The notes under the pieces were generated by a model. The model had not been told where the DNA came from. It worked only from the letters and a program-made list of their open reading frames with translations, and searched no databases. Shown here one piece after another: positions 58,392-64,000 of a DNA stretch of 64,000 bases. The stretch is taken from positions 406,242-470,241 of the forward strand of contig QANU01111780.1 in assembly GCA_003254905.1 (NCBI GenBank). Reading direction: 5' to 3'. A program made the position numbers and the translations under genes. The DNA is from Nissolia schottii (lineage: Eukaryota; Streptophyta; Magnoliopsida; Fabales; Fabaceae). Numbering within the stretch: the stretch's first letter is position 1; each line of letters begins with the position of its first letter.

Positions 58392-58932
58392 GTTGATGAG
58401 TCTCAGTGAGTTGAATTGGTCCTTAATGCTTAATGATGTCCGGTTTGGAGCATTTCTTTACTTATGAATAAAAGGATCCATTTTTTTTATGAACAGTCCT
58501 AATATTAACTCAAAAGATCAAAAGTTTAGTTGAGGGACAAATAATTCTGGAGGAACCCCAAACCACATATCAAATCCACAAACAATAGCTGGTTTAACAA
58601 TATTGTCAGCATCCTTATTACATGACCTGTTGACAAAATTAAAATCAACAGAATAAAACCAACAAACATAAGAGAAAATATCTTAAAAATAACACCTATT
58701 AAAAGACATGTCTCCACTTTCGTAGTTGATTCTTGAAATGACTTCTTTAGAGTCACTTTTCACCATAATCCTTTGAAAGCCTTGAGCTTGTGTCAAAAGG
58801 AGAGCTTCATAATTGCCATTAACCTTATACTTGTCGAGCATTGTTGAGTGTCGGTGAGTTGAATTGGTCTTTGATGCTCAATGATGTTTGATTAGGGCCA
58901 TCTCTTTGCTTGCGAATAAAAGGATCTACTTA
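58392..58932 (-). mobile_element. LINE-type RNase H (RVT_3-like) fragment between direct repeats
   Basis: Minus-strand 58840-58510 encodes YEALLLTQAQGFQRIMVKSD, SKEVISRIN and, after frame changes, CNKDADNIVKPAIVCGFDMW then FGVPPEL. This is the order of the RNase H-like domain at the C-terminus of plant LINEs. It is decayed and 5' truncated. About 90 bp beginning GAGT(C/G)TC(A/G)GTGAGTTGAA and ending AATAAAAGGATC occur on both sides (58392-58482 and 58846-58932), in the same orientation. Confidence 0.6.
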
Positions 58933-59305
58933 AAAAAAAGTTTGTAGTCAATGTATTAATTATTTATATGTATAAAATTTGATATGTTATATTATTTTAT
59001 TAAAATCAATGCTACATATATATTGGTTCAATTAGTTCAGTTATTATTTCTCTTGAGTAAGGTCTTAGATTTAAGTTTTATAAATAAAAAAATATAACAT
59101 TTTTTATAATATATTATGAAATCAAGACTAAATTTATGGCGACTTACAATATTTTAAAATTTTGTTATCTTTATCAATAAAAATGGTTTTTTTAATAATA
59201 TAAGCAATACTTTCTAAGCGTAACTAATAAAAAATGCATCCTTAGAATATATTATGACTAACTCAAATATATGTAATGCACAGTTTAATATCATAAAAAA
59301 TATCT
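58933..59305. repeat. upstream flank shared with the protease pseudogene
   Basis: 58960-59160 is similar to 32333-32530 (TATGTATAAAATTTGATATG ... ATATTATGAAATCAAGACTA). It is evidence for a common ancestral promoter region of the two protease loci. 59160-59305 is AT-rich with nothing recognised. Confidence 0.6.
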
Positions 59306-59498
59306 AAACAATAAAGGGACTTTCAACATATGTTTGTGAAAATGATTAATTTAATTAGTCATACATAATGTTTGGATTGATGTCTATTCTTTAGTTTATT
59401 GTTTCGTCTTTCATGTTATCGAGTATGATGTATTGTATTTTGGTTGGTGTCTTTGTTAAAGCAGTTAAAGGAGTTTCATATTCAATTTTGGGATTATA
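59306..59498 (+). repeat. direct repeat of about 200 bp, second copy
   Basis: Matches 55691-55900 (TGATTAATTTAATTAGTCA, TTTAGTTTATTGTTTCGTC, GATGTATTGTATTTTGGTTG), 3.6 kb away on the other side of the protease gene. Confidence 0.75.
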
Positions 59499-59609
59499 TG
59501 CTCCTTGTTTAAGAGGTTAGTGTATCCTAATTGCTTCCAAATTATGATTTTTTTTGGAAACTGGGCCTTTTTTCTAATTATCAGAAAAAAAAAATACTTC
59601 CTCTTTCAG

Positions 59610-59744
59610 TTAAGACTCGTATTACACTTACTTTTCACTTCACTTGTCACTCACCTCATTTTGCATTCACTTCACCCACTCTTACACCCTCACTTCATTA
59701 TTCAAAATAAACCAATAATAGAAAGCCAGATTTCTCTAAATTTC
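59610..59744 (+). repeat. dispersed repeat family R1, copy d
   Basis: TTAAGACTCGTATTACACTT ... CACTCACCTCATTTTGCATT ... CCAATAATAGAAAGCCAGAT. This is a shortened copy lacking part of the middle. The sequence just before it resembles that before copy b. Confidence 0.6.
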
Positions 59745-60192
59745 ATGTTATCACAATCATTTAATGCTTCCTAATGTTCTATGACTACGCTTAGAACATT
59801 GTAGCAGATGATGTAATGTAAATAGATTAATAATGCAGTTACAAAATGCCATTTTGGTGCAGGTGGAGCAAAAATGGCATTTCTCATAAATTTGGTAAAC
59901 GTGTATATAGTTCTTCAGATTACATACTCTTACGAACTAAATTGGGATCCGAGTTATGTATAGTACGCCCGAGATAAATCAAGTCCAACATATCAGTAAC
60001 TCGGATCAGAATCATAACCACTTAGAGTTATTCATGCAATAAATACTTGCCGGCATAGCACTGGTAACGCTTCCAAGCCTTTATGAACATTATTAAGCAA
60101 TAATTAGCTCAATAAAGCTCATCCAAATAGTTACAAGTGCATGATAAATGCTACCTAACAGCCAGATCTACTATAACCACTACAACGTATAT

Positions 60193-60226
<34 letters not shown>

Positions 60227-60619
60227 TGAGAAGAAACTTGTTCTAAGAGAGAAGAAGAGTCTGAAACTCTGAGCGAATTGGAATGGGGGTAGGAGAGCTC
60301 TATTTATAGGGGAGAGATGGCCAAGGGGCGGGCCGGGCCCTCTCCTAGCCCACCAAAACATGAAATAGGGTTTCCTGGTCAGTAGCAGCGCACTGCAACA
60401 CATCGTCGAGACTTACCTGGGCCCTTGTGATAGGCCCTTCGTCGCGGGCTGCTATACAAACAAAAAAGCAGCATAAAGAAAACAATGGTTTCTTGATGAA
60501 AGGTAAAAAATAAGGAAAGGGAACTACGCCGAATAAGTTTTTTTTGAATATACCTAACTTAGAGCTCCCCTTGGTCAGATTTTTCATGAAATCTACCAAA
60601 CAGAATTGTTGTCCTGATT
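59745..60619. other. intergenic with (GA)n microsatellite and LTR-like sequence
   Basis: (AG)n lies at 60195-60224. 60290-60310 holds CTATTTATAGGGG, and 60310-60440 is GC-rich. It could be LTR or leader sequence of the gypsy fragment that follows, but no element ends were identified. Confidence 0.35.
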
Positions 60620-61865
60620 TCCAAAACCCAAACCTTTGAAGTCTTGGAAGAACGTTTACAGGTTTTTATGGTGTGCATATCATGCTGGATATGGACATAA
60701 GGCCAATTAATGCTGGGATTTGGAGGATGCTATTGAAGAGCTTATCCATGAAAGAAAACTAGTGGATTATGTGTGACACCATTGGAGTCTCATGCATAAG
60801 GGAAATGCTAAGGATCGAGATGTTGAAGAAGATTCTGATTCAGAAAGGAAGGACAAAAGAAATCCTCGTAATAATCGCCAACACGAGGTACAAGAAGTCA
60901 AACCCAAGGAAGTTAAACAAGTTGTAACTCAGACAATAAACACAATCTTAGGCAGATTCGTTGTAGGAGGAGTATCAAGGGATGCTGGGAAAAATCATTT
61001 AAAAGAAGTCCTCTGTGTCTCTTCTGAGTGCCATACTTCGAGATCAATGTTGAGAATGCCTACTATAACATTTTCAAGGAAGGATGAAGAAGGGGTGATG
61101 TCAGATCATGATGATCCCATGGTAATCACTATGGTTGTAGCCAATGCTAATTTGAAAAGGGTGTTCATCGATCAAGGCAATTCTAGCGATATATTATATA
61201 GAGATTTATTTGACAAATTAGGACTTTGCGAGTCAGATTTGTTACCTCATGAATCTGACTTGATGGGATTCTCAGGGGAGAGGGTGCAACATGATGGTTA
61301 CATCACGCTATATTTTGCTTATGGGAACACGCCTTTATGTCGGACTGTAAAGCTAGAGTTCCTTGTGGTGAATTGTAATTCAACATATAATGTCATTATT
61401 GGAAGACTTACCTTTAACAAGTTAGGTGTTGTCATCTCAACAACCTATCTTGTGATGAAATTCCCTTTAAAACAAGGGGATGTGATATGTGTTAAAGATG
61501 ATCAAGTGGTGTCTAGGAGGGCTTATAATGTAAGTTTGAATAGCTCAGGAAAGTGGAAGGAAATAAGTGATTCAGAGCATACCATTGCCGACGTATCTGG
61601 AATATTCAAAATTAATCTAGATGCCAGGGATAGGTCTCCTGAAGAAAGACCCCAGCTAGAGGAGGATATAGAGGAAGCTCAAATCGGAGTTGCTGAGGGT
61701 CAAAGCACAAAAATCAATCAAACTTTCCAACTTCAGCCGAATCCAAGTTAATTGAGTTACTTTTAAGTAATGCCAATTTATTTGCTTGGACTGCTTCGGA
61801 CATGCCTGGTATAGATCCTAATTTTTCGTGCCATAGATTAGCCACCTTATTCCTTGAATTATAGG
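60620..61865 (+). mobile_element. Ty3/gypsy (Tat/Ogre-like) fragment: gag end, protease, start of RT
   Basis: 60620-60780 resembles the end of a gypsy gag (CHAGYGHKA-like, then DLEDAIEELIHERKL). 60792-61751 is a long open stretch with the clan AA retropepsin region around VFIDQGNSSDILYRDLFDKL and YNVIIGRLTFNKLGVV. 61755-61860 resembles the leader into reverse transcriptase (LFAWTASDMPGIDP). It has no LTRs in evidence and no RT, RNase H or integrase. It is a broken internal piece. The plant gypsy assignment rests on the protease style and the DMPGIDP motif. Confidence 0.75.
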
Positions 61866-63042
61866 TCATGTGCATTTTCTCAAATTTTAAAAAATATGCA
61901 AACCTTTTTAACATTTTATGATAGCGTTAATCAACCCTTATATACTTTTCTGTTGAATAAAAAAAAAATCAACCCTTAAATGCCAATATTGTTGTTCTTG
62001 AAAAATAAAAGAACAATGGTTTATTTTGTTCTTTGCACTAGTATTTTGACTTCACTAATAATGGAACCGACTAATCCAACTCGGAGTACTGTGGCTGCCC
62101 CTCCCAACACAAATTGTTTTCTATTCGAGTTTCAAATTCGAGACCTTTTAGGATGGAGATGAGCTTGCATATCACTCGACCAACCTTGTGTTAATAAAAG
62201 AAGGGAGTAATGAGAAAAATAAAAGTAATTTAGTCATTCAAGGGTCAATTTACATCGTATCAAATGTTAAGGATAAATTTGCACATTTTTAAAGGATAAG
62301 CCTAAAGTGTATCTGGCCTGTAATTCAGGGAGTATATAAAGTGTTTACTTCCCTTAAAAAAATATCACTTTTTATTTTTTATTTTGTTTATTATTTAAAA
62401 AAGAAAAACACGTTGGAAATAAGAAAAACTTCAAAATAAAAAGAAAAGTGAAAATTTAGTACCTATTTAAGTAGTTAAAAGAAAAATTAATTAAAATTAA
62501 AAATAAAGAATAAGCCAAACATTTCTCTGAATATATATGATAGTGTACATCGATGTAATAAGATTATAGCATTCATCACGATCTCATTTAATGTGACAAG
62601 TTAACGAAAACGCGACAACACAATAATAATAATGAACAGAATAATTAATGAAATCTACGTCTAACAATTTTAAAGATTAGAAAGTCACTTTTAAACTTTA
62701 CAAAATTAAAGTGACTCACGGTTGGTTGCAGGGAAACTAGAACCAAAATCAACGCTAGCTCTTCTTATACATTACAAGGGACACTTGGTCATTATGAAGG
62801 ACATTCAGCGATCAATCAATATCAAGTTCATTATTATCTTTTGTGATCAAATTCATACACATTATTACAGTTAACTATTCCTAGAACAATCCTCTGCCCA
62901 AATTGCATCCTTTTTGTCTTAATATTAAGAATCAAAGTGAATTAGACTTGTGGGTTCAGGGACCAAAATGAGTCAGGGATCAAGCAATAACAAGTAGATT
63001 AATATCACTTGCAATCAAAATTCATACACATTATATTCAAAG
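61866..63042. other. intergenic, nothing firm
   Basis: AT-rich. 62060-62200 has TTCGAGTTTCAAATTCGAGACC, which on the minus strand could be a pol III B box of a SINE, but no further support was found. 62700-63040 is the 3' flank of the terminal protease gene. Confidence 0.4.
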
Positions 63043-64000
63043 TCAACTATTTTTAGCACAATCCTCTGACCCAAATTGAATCTTCTTTCCCTTGACATCA
63101 AATATGAACTTGTGATTTGCTTGCTGTGCAGCACCCAAGATGTTAACATTCTCATCAGGGTACAGAAACAAACAAAACTCTTCCTTGTTATTCTCCAACA
63201 CCCTCCTCCTAAACGCGTTCTCGGCACCAACCTCAAGTATAGCACCACCTTTAAAATAGAATTGGACACTAGGAATGTTTGGTGTGTACCCTAATTGCCT
63301 CTCCCTACCATAACAATAGCCCCAGGCATAAGTAACCTTCTTGAATTCTTCAATTTTGGAAAAGTGCTTATCTATTCCTTTTACTAGTCCATTATAATAC
63401 GCGCCTTTGATTATTTTAGAAACAGAACTTCCAGAGTCTACAATAATTCCTCCGGAAAACAAGGTTGGACTAATTCCAAGCCTTTCCCCTGCTACCCCAA
63501 GATCTTCCAAACCCACATAGTATGCTCCAGATTCACCAACTTTGTAGAAATCAACATTTTGCAAATTTTTTGGTGGTTTTATGTCTGAGCCAAATCTTAG
63601 GTATGTGGTTTGGGGATTAGGGACATTATTGTAACGGAGCATGCAGTATGAGAATGTTGTGACACCACTTCTCTCCCCAAATTGTTGCACAAATGAACGC
63701 TTTCCTTGTCCTAAACCAAATGTACCTGCGATCATCATGCACAGATAATTTAATATTTAAAATTGGTAAGGTGTGGTGTCGGTACTCGTTAATACTTGTT
63801 GCATTCATATTTTTAAATTCAGTAATTAAAAACATTTATGATAGAAATTTAAGTTATGTCTATATCTCTGATCGTAATGCTATTTGACCTGACTATCTAT
63901 CCAAAAAAAAAAAGCGTATTGTATCGAATAATCAAATTCATACTCGTGAAATTAACGTAGTGTACCTGCTATTTGGTAGTTCTGAGGATCCTTGGCCGAC
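63043..64000 (-). CDS. A1 aspartic protease, nepenthesin/CDR1-type, 3' part (runs off the window)
   Basis: The terminal exon 63725-63043 and the last 35 bases of the preceding exon (64000-63966, SAKDPQNYQIAG) are present; the first catalytic half lies beyond the window. The terminal exon reads TFGLGQGKRSFVQQFG ... TTFSYCMLRYNN ... TYLRFGSDIKPPKNLQN ... VGLEDLGVAGERLGISP ... IIVDSGSSVSKIIKGAYYNG ... NILGAAQQANHKFIFDVKGK and ends EDCAKNS. The second catalytic motif is the standard DSGSS. It is intact over the visible part. The donor AATAGCAG|GTACACTA and adjoining intron are nearly the same as those of peptide genes B and C, and the remnants after genes A and C derive from a gene like this one. 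Confidence 0.88.

Overview
This is plant nuclear DNA, most likely from a legume close to soybean (Glycine). It is AT-rich and has intron-split genes, plant MITEs, copia and gypsy debris and a CACTA transposon end. Gene content and repeat style, not a database search, support the assignment. Two ambiguous bases (n) at about 50714 and 53240 show the sequence is not fully finished.

Layout. 1-6.6 kb: retroelement and LINE debris (a copia LTR-like block, a LINE C-terminal fragment, a one-LTR copia remnant on the minus strand). 6.77-6.97 kb: a 67-codon ORF with an excellent plant start context. 10.16-20.65 kb (minus): a complete 11-coding-exon gene for Mediator subunit 15 (MED15; KIX domain plus Gln-rich body), with a solo LTR in its 5'UTR intron. 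43.57-53.85 kb (plus): a second, head-to-head MED15 copy with the same exon plan. Its 3' end is damaged: a one-base insertion in exon 8 and a deletion that removes exon 10, so the predicted product keeps KIX but loses the conserved C-terminus. Between and beyond the two copies lies a cluster of A1 (nepenthesin/CDR1-type) aspartic protease sequences: a complete gene (56.4-58.0 kb, minus), a gene running off the right edge (63.0-64.0 kb, minus), a pseudogene (30.9-32.2 kb, minus) and terminal-exon remnants at 28.8-29.1 and 41.9-42.3 kb (plus), with a further doubtful one at 29.4-29.7 kb.

The most interesting content is a family of three two-exon genes (27.7, 35.6 and 41.1 kb, all plus) for secreted peptides of about 104 residues with an eight-cysteine, defensin-like (CSalphabeta-type) second exon. 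Their first exon and the start of their intron match aspartic protease sequence: the end of exon 1 and its splice donor in two copies are nearly the same as in the protease gene at the right edge. Two of the three are followed, in the same orientation, by a remnant of an aspartic protease terminal exon. The simplest reading is that a cysteine-rich exon became lodged in the last intron of an aspartic protease gene, and that the chimera took over the protease signal peptide and splice donor and then duplicated.

The rest is transposon-derived: Stowaway- and Harbinger-type MITEs, a dispersed family of about 170 bp with four copies (one split by a tRNA-derived SINE with 12-bp target duplications), two clusters of paired palindromes of unknown type (one a clean insertion with a 5-bp target duplication), a 255-bp hairpin inside a CACTA-like element, and a gypsy gag-protease fragment. 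All gene models were derived by hand from splice sites and reading-frame continuity.
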